DNA of 64,000 nt, taken from assembly GCF_031180975.1 (NCBI RefSeq), contig NZ_JAPSLI010000004.1, forward strand, positions 248,001-312,000. Reading direction: 5' to 3'. Made by a program: the position numbers and the translations under genes. Under the pieces are notes generated by a model, which searched no databases, was not told where the DNA came from, and worked only from the letters and a program-made list of their open reading frames with translations. The DNA is from Microbacterium sp. (lineage in GTDB: Bacteria > Actinomycetota > Actinomycetes > Actinomycetales > Microbacteriaceae). Positions 49,125 to 58,363 of this stretch are shown here, piece by piece. How positions within the stretch are numbered: the first letter of the stretch is position 1; each line of letters starts with the position of its first letter.

Positions 49125-50734
49125 CCGTCCAGGCGCAGTCGGCCCTCCTCGTCGGGCGCGGCGGCATCGGGTGCGGTGTTGCTCGAGGAGTCCAGCAGCA
49201 CCGTGACGTCCCGCCCGGCGCCCCAGCCTGGCAGCGCGACCGTGACCGCCTCCGCCGAGAAGTTGTGCACGGCCAGGAACGCGACCTCGTCCGTGGCGCT
49301 CTCGTGCGCCAGGACGCGCGGGTCGCCCGCGTCGAGCACGCTCAGCCGCCCCCACGCGATCTCCGGCGTCGACCGGTAGCGCGACGTGAGCCCCGAGATG
49401 AAGGTCCACAGCGAGTCCGGGTCCCGGCTCTGGTCGTGCACGTTGATGTGCTCCGGCGCGTATCCTCCGGTCGCGACGGGTCGCTTCAGGCGTGACGCCG
49501 GCGCGGTCGAGAATCCTCCGTTGCGTCCGGCATCCCACTGCATCGGCCCCCGCACCGCCTCCCTGCGGAGGCTGGTGTCGAGCTCGCCCATACCGATCTC
49601 CTCGCCGTAGAACAGCGTCGGCGCGCCGGGCAACGAGAACAGCAGGCTGTACGCCAGACGCAGCCGGCGCGGGTCGCCGTCGAGCATGGGGGCGAGCCGC
49701 CTGATGATGCCGCGGCCGTACACCCGCTGGTCCTCCTCGGGGGCGAACGCGTCGAACACCTCCTGCTTCTCGTCATCCGCGAGCAGCTCCAGCGACAGCT
49801 CGTCGTGGTTGCGCAGGAACATCGCCCAGCCCTGGCTGACGTCCACCTCGGGCCGGGAGGCGAGCGCGCGGGCGAGCGGTTCCGCCTCGCCACGCGCGAA
49901 GCACAGGAAAGCGCTCTGCGCGGTGACGAAGTCGAACTGCAGGTCCAGCTCGGGAGCTGCAGTCCCGAAGTAGTCGAGCTGCTGGTCGTGGGGCAGGCCG
50001 ACCTCGCCGAGCAGCATCGCCGAGCCCTCCCGGCGCCCGACGAACCTGTGCAGCTCCCGCAGGAAGGCGTGCGGGTCCTTCTCGTTCGGCGAGCCGGGCG
50101 CCGTGATCAGGAACGGGACCGCGTCGACCCGGAAGCCGTCGATGCCGAGCTTCAGCCAGAAGCCGATGATCCTGGCGATCTCGGCGCGCACCTCGGGGTT
50201 GCCGAGGTTGAGGTCGGGCTGGTGCCGGTAGAAGCTGTGCAGGTAGTACTGGCCGGTGCGCTCGTCCAGCTCCCAGGTGGATGCCTCCTCGCCGGGGAAG
50301 ACGGTGGGCTGCTGCTTGCGGGGCGGATGGTCGCGCCATACGTAGTAGTCGCGATAGCGGGAGTTCTTCGAGCGGCGGGCGGCGATGAACCACGGATGCC
50401 GGTCGGAGGTGTGATTCACGACGAGGTCCATCACGACGCGGATGCCGCGGTCGTGCGCCACGCGGATGGTCTCGACCACGCGTCCGAGGTCTCCGAGGCG
50501 AGACGCCACGCCGTAGAAGTCGGTGATGTCGTAGCCGTCGTCGAGATCGGGGGTGGGCTGGAACGGCATCAGCCAGATGCAGGTGATGCCGAGTGCTGCC
50601 AGATCGTCCATTCGTCGGGCGAGGCCGGCGAAGTCGCCGGAGCCGTCCCCGTCGGAATCCTGGAACGTCTCCACGTCCAGGCAGTAGAAGACCGCGGTGC
50701 GCCACCACAGGTCGCTGGTGTCGGCGGGGTTCAC
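49073..50734 (-). CDS. GH13 alpha-amylase family protein (trehalose synthase-like)
   Basis: AVFYCLDVETFQDSDGDGSGDFAGLARRMDDLAALG; VVNHTSDRHPWF; DGFRVDAVPFL; LLGEV; FLRNHDEL. Confidence 0.92.
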   Translation of the reverse strand: MNPADTSDLWWRTAVFYCLDVETFQDSDGDGSGDFAGLARRMDDLAALGITCIWLMPFQPTPDLDDGYDITDFYGVASRLGDLGRVVETIRVAHDRGIRVVMDLVVNHTSDRHPWFIAARRSKNSRYRDYYVWRDHPPRKQQPTVFPGEEASTWELDERTGQYYLHSFYRHQPDLNLGNPEVRAEIARIIGFWLKLGIDGFRVDAVPFLITAPGSPNEKDPHAFLRELHRFVGRREGSAMLLGEVGLPHDQQLDYFGTAAPELDLQFDFVTAQSAFLCFARGEAEPLARALASRPEVDVSQGWAMFLRNHDELSLELLADDEKQEVFDAFAPEEDQRVYGRGIIRRLAPMLDGDPRRLRLAYSLLFSLPGAPTLFYGEEIGMGELDTSLRREAVRGPMQWDAGRNGGFSTAPASRLKRPVATGGYAPEHINVHDQSRDPDSLWTFISGLTSRYRSTPEIAWGRLSVLDAGDPRVLAHESATDEVAFLAVHNFSAEAVTVALPGWGAGRDVTVLLDSSSNTAPDAAAPDEEGRLRLDGYGFRWLKSVPPSSVPG

Positions 50735-51693
50735 AGTCGTCTCCGCAGCGCGGGGAGCAGCTCACTCCGGCAGCGGTCGAGGAAGCCGGCCTGGTCGGAT
50801 CCCACGTGGTGCAGGTAGACACGGTCGAACCCCTCGGCGACGGCGGCGATCCGGTCGGCCATCTCCACGGCATCGGTGCCGATGATGACGCCGCCGCGGA
50901 GTTTCTGGTCGGTGGGGTCGGCGTGGCGTTCGAAGTCCTCTGGTTGCTCGAGGTCCCACATCAGCTCGGGCGGCGCGGTGGCCTGCGCCCACTGATCGCG
51001 CGCTTCGGCGAGCGCCTGCTCCTCGGTCTCAGCGAGGCACAGGTGGATCTGCAGCGCGGTCGGTCCCGTCCCGCCCGCCGCGCGGTACGCCTCGCGGGTG
51101 CCCCGGGTGCCCTCCGGATCGGCGCCGACGGTGATCAGCCCGTCCGCCCACGAGGCCGCGAGCGCCGCGGTGTGCGTGCTGATGCCGGCCGCCAGCAGCG
51201 GCGGGGGTGACGCGGGTCGGCTCCAGATCCGCGCCTCGTGCACGCGCACCAGCCCGTCGGCATCCACTCTCTCCCCGTCCAGCAGACGGCGGATGATGCC
51301 CGCGGTCTGGATCAGGCGCGCGTCGCGGGTCTCCTTGTCGGGCCACTCGTCACCGGTGACGTGCTCGTTGAGCGCCTCGCCGCTGCCCAGGGCGGCCCAG
51401 AACCGCCCGGGGAACATCTCCTCGACGGTGGCGAGCGCCTGCGCGGCCACGACGGGGTGGTAGCGCTGCCCCGGCGCGGTGACCAGCCCCATCGGCAGGG
51501 AGGTCGTGGCCAGCGCAGCCCCGATCCAGCTCCACGCGAAACCCGACTCACCTTGCGCCGTGAGCCACGGCGCAAGGTGGTCGGAGCACATCGCCGCGTC
51601 GAAGCCGATCCGCTCGGCGCGCTGAACGGCGCGGAGCAGGAGACCGGGCGAGTGCTGCTCGTGCGAGGCGTGGTATCCGATGACGGTCATCAT
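50731..51693 (-). CDS. LLM class flavin-dependent oxidoreductase
   Basis: MTVIGYHASHEQHSPGLLLRAVQRAERIGFDAAMCSDHLAPWLTAQGESGFAWSWIGAAL. Confidence 0.92.
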   Translation of the reverse strand: MMTVIGYHASHEQHSPGLLLRAVQRAERIGFDAAMCSDHLAPWLTAQGESGFAWSWIGAALATTSLPMGLVTAPGQRYHPVVAAQALATVEEMFPGRFWAALGSGEALNEHVTGDEWPDKETRDARLIQTAGIIRRLLDGERVDADGLVRVHEARIWSRPASPPPLLAAGISTHTAALAASWADGLITVGADPEGTRGTREAYRAAGGTGPTALQIHLCLAETEEQALAEARDQWAQATAPPELMWDLEQPEDFERHADPTDQKLRGGVIIGTDAVEMADRIAAVAEGFDRVYLHHVGSDQAGFLDRCRSELLPALRRRL

Positions 51694-51707
51694 CGCCTCC
51701 GGTCCGG

Positions 51708-52178
51708 TCAGGGCGCGATGTCGGGGTCGGTGCCCGCGACGGTGTCGCGGTCGCCCCCGTCACGGCCTTCGCCCTCGATGTTCTCCTTGAAGCGCTTGAG
51801 GTCCATCTCGACCGCGCGCTGATCCAGGTGCAGCGCGGCACCCGCCTTCTCGATGAAGTTCTCCGGGGCCCACCCCATCTCGACGGCGACGCGGGTGCGG
51901 TCGGCGCCGAGCGGTGTGAAGCGCACCGATCCGGAGTGCATCTCCTCGGCGACGCTGACCCACGAGATGCGCTCGTCGGGGACCAGTTCGGTGGTGCGCG
52001 CGTCGAACTCGCGGCGTACGCCGGCGACGCGCACCACCCAGTGCGTCAGGTCGTCTCCGGTGCGGCGCACCTCCTCGACCATCGACATGAACGACGGCAG
52101 CTCCTCCAGTCGCGACCACTGATCGAACACCCGGCGGACCGGCGCGTCGACCTCGATCTCTGCGGTGACCTTCTCCAT
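51708..52178 (-). CDS. SRPBCC/polyketide cyclase-like protein
   Basis: MEKVTAEIEVDAPVRRVFDQWSRLEELPSFMSMVEEVRRTGDD; start at 52176-52178. Confidence 0.9.
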   Translation of the reverse strand: MEKVTAEIEVDAPVRRVFDQWSRLEELPSFMSMVEEVRRTGDDLTHWVVRVAGVRREFDARTTELVPDERISWVSVAEEMHSGSVRFTPLGADRTRVAVEMGWAPENFIEKAGAALHLDQRAVEMDLKRFKENIEGEGRDGGDRDTVAGTDPDIAP

Positions 52179-52251
52179 GTCCTGCTCCTTCCTCGTTCCG
52201 TCCGACTTCTCGTTCCGACCCGACGCTACGGCCCTGGCCTGCGGCGAGCGC

Positions 52252-52261
52252 GGGGGTTGAC
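52252..52261 (-). promoter_or_regulatory. GTCAACCCCC element upstream of SRPBCC-LLM-GH13 run
   Basis: Minus-strand GTCAACCCCC about 74 bp upstream of the SRPBCC start. Confidence 0.5.
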
Positions 52262-52303
52262 GCACGCACCGACGGCCCCTAGCGTGCCGCCGGCAGCGCC
52301 CAT

Positions 52304-53947
52304 TCAGGACGAGACCGAGTCGCCTCCGACGGGTTCCCTCGGGCGCTCCTGACGACCGGCCGCCGACGGCAGGTCGCGCTGCGCCGGTCCTTCGATGACC
52401 CGCCCGTCGGGGGCGAACCGCGAGCCGTGCAGCGGGCAGTCCCAGGTGCGCTCCAGCGTGTTCCACCGCACCACTCCGCCCATGTGCGTGCACACCGCGG
52501 ACACCTCGCAGGTCACCCCGTCGATCTCGCTGTGGGCGATCGGCTTGGCGCCGTCGCGACGGATGCCCGCGCGCACGCCCCGTTCGGTGTGCGTCTCGCC
52601 GGGTCCCGCCCATCCTCGGGCGGTGTGCGCGGCGACCTCGCCGACCGTGCGCGCCAGCTGCGCCGCGCCGCGGAGACTCTTGTGCCGGCGCGCCAGGCTC
52701 TGCGCCCATGCCGGCGCGTCCCCCTCGAGCTGTCCGCACAGGGCCAGCGCCGCCGCGACGGCCGTGGTCATGCCCCACTTCGCGAATCCGGTGGCGACGA
52801 AGATGCGGTCGTGCGACATCGGCATGGCGCCGACGTACGGCATCCGATTCGTCAGCCGGTAGTCCTGCGCCGCCCACCACCGCACCCGCTTGGCGGAGGG
52901 GAACGCCTGTGCGGTCCAGCGGTCCTGCGCGCGCAGGATCCGGCGGGTGTCGGGCACCCGGCCGGGGAAGAACGACGGCCCGCCGACGACCAGCAGCTCG
53001 CGGCCGTGCTCGTCGACCGCGGGACGCAGCGACCGGGTCACCGGGTCGGCGGACAGGTACATGCCCTGCGGCACCGGGCCCTCGATGGTGTACGCCGCCA
53101 CGATCTCGCGGGTGGGGGTGAGGGTGGCGAAGAACCCGCCGCGGTCGATCGCAGGGAAGCCCGTGGCGATGATCACGCGCTGCGCGCGCACCGCGCCGCG
53201 GGTGGTGTTCAGCGTGACACCGTGCGCTCCGGCATCCGCGGCGGTGACACGGCAGCGGTCCACGATCCGGACGCCGGCAGCGCGCGCCTTCGCCGCGAGG
53301 ACCGCGAGCGCCACGAGCGGCTGCAGCTGGCCCTGCTCGGTCATCACCAGCGCACGGGAGACCAGGAACGGCAGCCCCACCTCGCCGAAGCGCGTCTCGA
53401 AGGTCACCCCCGCGACGCGCATGGCGTCGGCCTCGGCCTGCAGCGAGCGGATGCCGGGCTGGCTCGTGGCGTACGTGAACGCCGGCTGGGGGCGCAGCGC
53501 GTCCGGCACCTCGGCGAGCTCGGCCTGGATCCAGTCGCGCGCCGCCGCGCCCGCCTCGGCGTAGGAGCGCACGGCGTCGTCGCCGCTGAACCGCCGGATG
53601 TCGCCGTACCGGGTGCCCTGCAGCAGGCTGGCCTTCCCCGTGGTGCGTCCTGTCGTCCCCGCGCCGACCGTGGTCGCTTCGAGCAGGAGCACCTCGTGTC
53701 CACGGCGGCGCAGTTCCAGCGCCGTCGTCACCCCGGTGAGCCCGGCGCCGACGACCACGGTGCCCGCCGAATCCGGCAGGAGGTCGCCTGCCTCGATCTC
53801 CGGGACGACGTCACGCCACACCGCGGTCCCGTCGCGCGAGTCGCGGGCGACGGCGTCCACTTGATCCTGCGGCGGCTCCCCCGACGGCTGCGGGTCCTGC
53901 TCCGGCGAATGCTCCGGCTGCTGCTCCGGCGACGGCGATGATGACAT
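52304..53947 (-). CDS. FAD-dependent oxidoreductase with C-terminal Rieske 2Fe-2S domain
   Basis: VVVGAGLTGVTTALELRRRGHEVLLLEA; CTHMGGVVRWNTLERTWDCPLHGSRF. Confidence 0.93.
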   Translation of the reverse strand: MSSSPSPEQQPEHSPEQDPQPSGEPPQDQVDAVARDSRDGTAVWRDVVPEIEAGDLLPDSAGTVVVGAGLTGVTTALELRRRGHEVLLLEATTVGAGTTGRTTGKASLLQGTRYGDIRRFSGDDAVRSYAEAGAAARDWIQAELAEVPDALRPQPAFTYATSQPGIRSLQAEADAMRVAGVTFETRFGEVGLPFLVSRALVMTEQGQLQPLVALAVLAAKARAAGVRIVDRCRVTAADAGAHGVTLNTTRGAVRAQRVIIATGFPAIDRGGFFATLTPTREIVAAYTIEGPVPQGMYLSADPVTRSLRPAVDEHGRELLVVGGPSFFPGRVPDTRRILRAQDRWTAQAFPSAKRVRWWAAQDYRLTNRMPYVGAMPMSHDRIFVATGFAKWGMTTAVAAALALCGQLEGDAPAWAQSLARRHKSLRGAAQLARTVGEVAAHTARGWAGPGETHTERGVRAGIRRDGAKPIAHSEIDGVTCEVSAVCTHMGGVVRWNTLERTWDCPLHGSRFAPDGRVIEGPAQRDLPSAAGRQERPREPVGGDSVSS

Positions 53948-54004
53948 GCTCGGCCTCCTCGTGTGGACGGTCCGAGCGTGTCATCCGCCGGGCGGGAGCA
54001 CGCA

Positions 54005-54014
54005 GGGGCTTGAC
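54005..54014 (-). promoter_or_regulatory. GTCAAGCCCC element upstream of Rieske oxidoreductase
   Basis: One-base variant of GTCAACCCCC, 58 bp upstream of the start. Confidence 0.4.
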
Positions 54015-54051
54015 AACCACCGCGTGCGACCGCGATCGCGCGAAGGCCGGG

Positions 54052-54390
54052 TCAGGCGATGCGCACGCCCTCCGCGTCGCCGGGAGCCTGCTCCTCCGGC
54101 GGTTCGGGAACGAGGTGCAGCCCGGTCGGTGTGTTGGCGGTGAAGGCGAGGGCCTCCACCCAGGCGCGGTTCACGGACGGCTGACGGCTGCCGTAGTACT
54201 TGAAGACGAGCGAGCTGCTGGGCTGCACCCACACGGTGGTGCGGCCGCCGCCGACGCTCGGGTCCTCGCGCCAGCTGAACGGGAACGGCTCGCCGCGGCG
54301 CAGCTTCGCGGTGATCACCAACTGGAGGTGCGTGAGCGCGCGGTCCTCGAACTCGGTCTTCACCGTGCCGTCGTAGATGAATTTACCCAT
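54052..54390 (-). CDS. Small conserved protein (DUF7882-like family), paralog A
   Basis: MGKFIYDGTVKTEFEDRALTHLQLVITAKLRRGEPFPFSWREDPSVGGGRTTVWVQPSSSLVFKY. Confidence 0.75.
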   Translation of the reverse strand: MGKFIYDGTVKTEFEDRALTHLQLVITAKLRRGEPFPFSWREDPSVGGGRTTVWVQPSSSLVFKYYGSRQPSVNRAWVEALAFTANTPTGLHLVPEPPEEQAPGDAEGVRIA

Positions 54391-54463
54391 GGCTTCCCTG
54401 CATCCTCTATGTCCTCAACGTGTCCCCTGGCGAATCCACCCCGTGCACGGCTAGCTTATCCAG

Positions 54464-54814
54464 ATGGGTTGGCTCTACTACGGCGGGAACGCGGAACCGA
54501 TCGAGATCGAGGACCGCGCCCTCGCCCACCTCAAGGTCGTGGTCGCCACGAAGCTGCGCCGGCAGGAGAGCTTCACATTGTCGTGGCAGCACCCGCCGGA
54601 GGGCCCGATCGGTCGCTCCACCATCTGGCTGCACCCGTCGATTCCGCTGCGCTTCGTCTTCACCGAGCCGACACCGCCGCCGCTGAGCGCGGAGTGGATC
54701 ACCGCGATGGCGAACTCCGCGAACACCAGCGGCGGCATCATGCTGCTGCCGGAGCACGTCGAGGCGGAGCCCGTATCCGACTCTCAATCGGACTCCTCGG
54801 ACGACACGGCGTGA
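54464..54814 (+). CDS. Small conserved protein (DUF7882-like family), paralog B
   Basis: MGWLYYGGNAEPIEIEDRALAHLKVVVATKLRRQESFTLSWQHPPEGPIGRSTIWLHPSIPLRFVF; clearly homologous to paralog A. Confidence 0.75.
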   Translation: MGWLYYGGNAEPIEIEDRALAHLKVVVATKLRRQESFTLSWQHPPEGPIGRSTIWLHPSIPLRFVFTEPTPPPLSAEWITAMANSANTSGGIMLLPEHVEAEPVSDSQSDSSDDTA

Positions 54815-55461
54815 GCGACGCCGACCGGCTTGGATTCGGCCGACGCGCGCTGGCGCAGGAAGATCGAGAACGCCACCATGGTGCCGACCGCGAGGAACTC
54901 GCTCTGCCAGTTCTGCAGGGTGCGGTCCCAGAAGTCGGGTGAGCCGAGGTACTCCAGCCAGGTCACGGGCGGCTGCCCGTGCTCGGCGTTCTCCTCGTTC
55001 ATGACGACGGTCCCGGCGAAGGACTGCACCAGCCACGACAGCACGAAGATGCCGCCCATCACGAGCACGAGCGAGTTCTCGTACACCACGCGCCGCCAGC
55101 CGGACGCCTTCGCCCACGCGGGCGCGTTCTCGGGGGCGTGACGGCCGACCTTCTGCTCCTCGTCGGTGCCGACGCCCTCGTCCCCCGGCTTCTTCGACTC
55201 GGGCGACCCGCGCTGCACCAGCCAGATGGTGGCGACGATGAACAGCAGGAACTGCAGGAACTCCGACTGCCAGTTCTCGGCGACGTCCACGACGAAGTCG
55301 CTGGAGAACACGAAGCCGAGGTAGCTCTCCAGCGGTTGCCCGTGCTGCGCGAGCTCCTCGTTCGTCTTCAGGAAGCCCGCCACCGATTGCCCGAGCAGGG
55401 CGGCGACGAACAGCACGAAGAAGAACAGTCCCAGCGCGTTGTCCTTCACGAATCGTCCCAT
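54784..55461 (-). CDS. DUF6766 family membrane protein
   Basis: 225 aa with internal duplication (ENWQSEFLQFLLFIVATIWLVQRGSPESKKPG / QNWQSEFLAVGTMVAFSIFLRQRASAESKPVG). Confidence 0.85.
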   Translation of the reverse strand: MGRFVKDNALGLFFFVLFVAALLGQSVAGFLKTNEELAQHGQPLESYLGFVFSSDFVVDVAENWQSEFLQFLLFIVATIWLVQRGSPESKKPGDEGVGTDEEQKVGRHAPENAPAWAKASGWRRVVYENSLVLVMGGIFVLSWLVQSFAGTVVMNEENAEHGQPPVTWLEYLGSPDFWDRTLQNWQSEFLAVGTMVAFSIFLRQRASAESKPVGVAHAVSSEESD

Positions 55462-55462
55462 G

Positions 55463-55570
55463 TCAGCGCCCCACCGCCAGGACGACGAACATCGCGGCGA
55501 ACCCCGCGATCACGGCGCCCATCCACATCCAGAAGATCACGTGCGGTCCGATCGGCTCCTGCTTCGGCAT
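55463..55570 (-). CDS. Single-TM small protein
   Basis: MPKQEPIGPHVIFWMWMGAVIAGFAAMFVVLAVGR; immediately upstream of the DUF6766 gene. Confidence 0.55.
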   Translation of the reverse strand: MPKQEPIGPHVIFWMWMGAVIAGFAAMFVVLAVGR

Positions 55571-55693
55571 CGGTTCTCCCTCCGTCGCGACCGGGGTCGG
55601 TCGACTCACACGGCGACCGGGATCGGTCGCCTCTGCAGCGGCCCGACGGCCACCACCTGTCAGATGGTCTCGGCCGCGCCGGCCCCGGCCCAA

Positions 55694-55703
55694 GGGGGTT
55701 GAC
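55694..55703 (-). promoter_or_regulatory. GTCAACCCCC element upstream of small-TM/DUF6766 genes
   Basis: Minus-strand site; forms an inverted pair with 55720-55729. Confidence 0.55.
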
Positions 55704-55719
55704 GCCGCGCCGCGGCACT

Positions 55720-55729
55720 GTCAACCCCC
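55720..55729 (+). promoter_or_regulatory. GTCAACCCCC element upstream of CBS-domain gene
   Basis: Plus-strand site 80 bp upstream of ATG 55809. Confidence 0.55.
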
Positions 55730-55808
55730 CTTCTGCGCCGAGAAGCGCCTGCGTACGGTCGGGGCAGGTGGAACACGGGATGCAATGAATGAGAAGGGAC
55801 GGGAGATC

Positions 55809-56222
55809 ATGACGCTCACGCGCGACATCATGACGTCGGATGCGAGATGCATCGGCGAGAACGACGCGCTGACGATCGCCGCGGAGATGATGCGAGAACT
55901 CGATGTCGGAGCGCTCCCGATCTGCGGAGAGGACGGCAGGCTGAAGGGGATGCTGACCGACCGGGACATCGTGGTGAAGGCCCTCGCGGACGGGCTGGAC
56001 CCGGAGACGACGAACGCGGGCCGGCTGGCGAGCGGGAGGCTCGTCTACGTCAGCGCCGATGACGACATCGAGGTGGCGCTGGCGAAGATGCAGGAGAACC
56101 AGATCCGCCGGGTGCCGGTGATCGAGGACCAGCGGCTGGTCGGGATCGTCAGCCAGGCCGACATCGCCCGGCATCTCGAACCGGAGACGACCGGCGAGAC
56201 GGTGGAGAGCATCTCGCGCTGA
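55809..56222 (+). CDS. CBS domain-containing protein
   Basis: MTLTRDIMTSDARCIGENDALTIAAEMMRELDVGALPICGEDGRLKGMLTDRDIVVKAL; tandem CBS. Confidence 0.93.
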   Translation: MTLTRDIMTSDARCIGENDALTIAAEMMRELDVGALPICGEDGRLKGMLTDRDIVVKALADGLDPETTNAGRLASGRLVYVSADDDIEVALAKMQENQIRRVPVIEDQRLVGIVSQADIARHLEPETTGETVESISR

Positions 56223-56251
56223 TCGCAGGCGCGACGAGACGGAGGAGAGAC

Positions 56252-56746
56252 ATGGACGAGCAGACGCAGGGATACCAGCCGACGACGACGCACGCGGAGT
56301 GGGGCGCGGGCAAGCCGCATCTGCTCATCTCCCGGGGTGACGACGAACGCATGGTGTACGACCTCACCTCCGACGAGGTGACCATCGGCTCCGCCGCCGG
56401 CAGCAGTGTGCTGCTCGAGGGTGCCGACCCGGTGCACGCCACCATCGTGCACGACGACCGCGACGAGTACGTGCTCACACTGCACGGCGCCGGCGAGATG
56501 AACGCGAACGCCGACGAGGGCCCGGAGGGCGAACGGACGGAGATCCTGCGGACCGGCGCTCGATTCACCATCGGCGACTGGACGCTGGTGTTCGGCAGGC
56601 AGGAGTTCGCCGACCACGGCCGCCCGTATGGCGGACGCCAGGGCGGCGAGCTGTCCGACCAGCCTCCGCAGCCGCAACGGCCGGACTACCGCGCCGACCG
56701 CTCCGGCGAGGAGCGGCCGCGGGGTGAAGAGGTCCGCGACGGCTGA
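56252..56746 (+). CDS. FHA-like domain protein
   Basis: MVYDLTSDEVTIGSAAGSSVLLEGADPVHATIVHDDRDEYVLTLHGAGE; disordered C-terminal tail. Confidence 0.75.
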   Translation: MDEQTQGYQPTTTHAEWGAGKPHLLISRGDDERMVYDLTSDEVTIGSAAGSSVLLEGADPVHATIVHDDRDEYVLTLHGAGEMNANADEGPEGERTEILRTGARFTIGDWTLVFGRQEFADHGRPYGGRQGGELSDQPPQPQRPDYRADRSGEERPRGEEVRDG

Positions 56747-57021
56747 GCGCTCGACAGGGTCGGCGTCCGCAGGGCGCCGGCCCTTCGCGTGCGCGTCGGC
56801 GACCGACTGGGGAAAGCGCTCAGAAGGAGATCCCGGTGGCAGGTTCGCGACGGCGCCTGACTCCACGATTTGGACGACGGCCGTAGGCGGCTGCTTCCCC
56901 GCTTCGACACGGAACACGGTGATCGCGCGCCGGCTGTTCCCGCCCGCAATGGCATCCTCTCGCCGGGTCGCGCCGCCGCCTCGCGGCGGTCGGCAGCGCC
57001 CTCGCGGATACGATCGGAGAC

Positions 57022-58314
57022 ATGCCCGCTTCCTCCGCACCCCTCGCGCATGCCTCCGATCTCGCCGACTTCGTGGCGGCATCCCCGTCGAGCTACCACG
57101 CCGCGGAGGAGGTCGCCCGACGCCTCGAGCATGCCGGGTTCACGCGCCTGGACGAGACTGCGGCCTGGCCGCAGCAGCCGGGCGGACGCTTCGTCGTCCT
57201 GCGGGACGGCGCGGCGATCGCCTGGGCCGTGCCGACGGATGCCGTGCCGACCACGCCTGTGCACGTGCTCGGTGCGCACACCGACTCCCCCGGTTTCAAG
57301 CTCAAGCCGCGACCGACCACCGGTGCCAAGGGATGGCTGCAGGCGGCGGTCGAGGTGTACGGCGGGCCGCTGCTGAACTCGTGGCTCGACCGGGAGCTGC
57401 GCCTCGCCGGGCGGCTCGCCCTCGCCGATGGACGCGTCGTGCTGGCGGCGACCGGGCCACTGCTGCGTCTGCCGCAGCTGGCCATCCACCTCGACCGCGG
57501 CGTGAACGACGGGCTCGCGCTGGACAAGCAGACCGGCACCCAGCCGGTGTGGGGCCTCGGCGACCCCGAGTCGGCCGACCTGCTCGCCGAGCTCGCCGCC
57601 GAGGCGGCCGTCGACCCCGCCGAGATCCGCGGCTTCGACGTGGTGGTGGCGGATGCCGCTCGCGGCGCCGTGTTCGGCAAGGACGGGGCGTTCTTCGCGT
57701 CGGGCCGGCTCGACGACCTCGCGTCCGTCCACGCGGGCGTCGGCGCACTCATCGAGGCCACCACTCGCCGCGGGGCGGGGGGCGCGGTGATTCCGATGCT
57801 CGCCGCGTTCGACCACGAGGAGCTCGGTTCGGAGTCACGCTCCGGCGCCGCGGGCCCGTTCCTCGAGGACGTGCTCGAGCGCGTCTACGACGGCCTGGGC
57901 GCCGACGCGTCGGACCGCCGGCGTGCGTACGCGTCGTCGTGGTGCCTGTCGAGCGACGTCGGCCACTCCGTGCACCCGAACTACGTCCACCGTCACGACC
58001 CGGTGGTGCAGCCGGTGCTCGGGTCGGGTCCGATCCTCAAGATCAACGCGAACCAGCGCTACGCGACGGATGCCGTGGGCGCAGCCGCCTGGGCGGGATG
58101 GTGCGAGGCCGCCGGCGTCTCCTCGCAGGAGTTCGTGTCCAACAACACCGTGCCGTGCGGGTCGACCATCGGCCCGCTGACGGCCACGCGGCTCGGCATC
58201 CGCACGGTGGATGTCGGCATCCCGATCCTGTCGATGCACTCCGCGCGCGAGCTGGCCGGGGTGAGCGACCTGTACGACCTTTCCCGCGTCGCCCGCACGT
58301 TTTTCGCAGGCTGA
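57022..58314 (+). CDS. M18 family aminopeptidase
   Basis: SSYHAAEEVARRLEHAGF; VLGAHTDSPGFKLKPRP; FDHEELGSES; DVGHSVHPNY. Confidence 0.94.
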   Translation: MPASSAPLAHASDLADFVAASPSSYHAAEEVARRLEHAGFTRLDETAAWPQQPGGRFVVLRDGAAIAWAVPTDAVPTTPVHVLGAHTDSPGFKLKPRPTTGAKGWLQAAVEVYGGPLLNSWLDRELRLAGRLALADGRVVLAATGPLLRLPQLAIHLDRGVNDGLALDKQTGTQPVWGLGDPESADLLAELAAEAAVDPAEIRGFDVVVADAARGAVFGKDGAFFASGRLDDLASVHAGVGALIEATTRRGAGGAVIPMLAAFDHEELGSESRSGAAGPFLEDVLERVYDGLGADASDRRRAYASSWCLSSDVGHSVHPNYVHRHDPVVQPVLGSGPILKINANQRYATDAVGAAAWAGWCEAAGVSSQEFVSNNTVPCGSTIGPLTATRLGIRTVDVGIPILSMHSARELAGVSDLYDLSRVARTFFAG

Positions 58315-58363
58315 CCCGCCCGGCCCCGCGCATCGCGCCGCGTCTTCGCGTCTGCGTGCTCTC

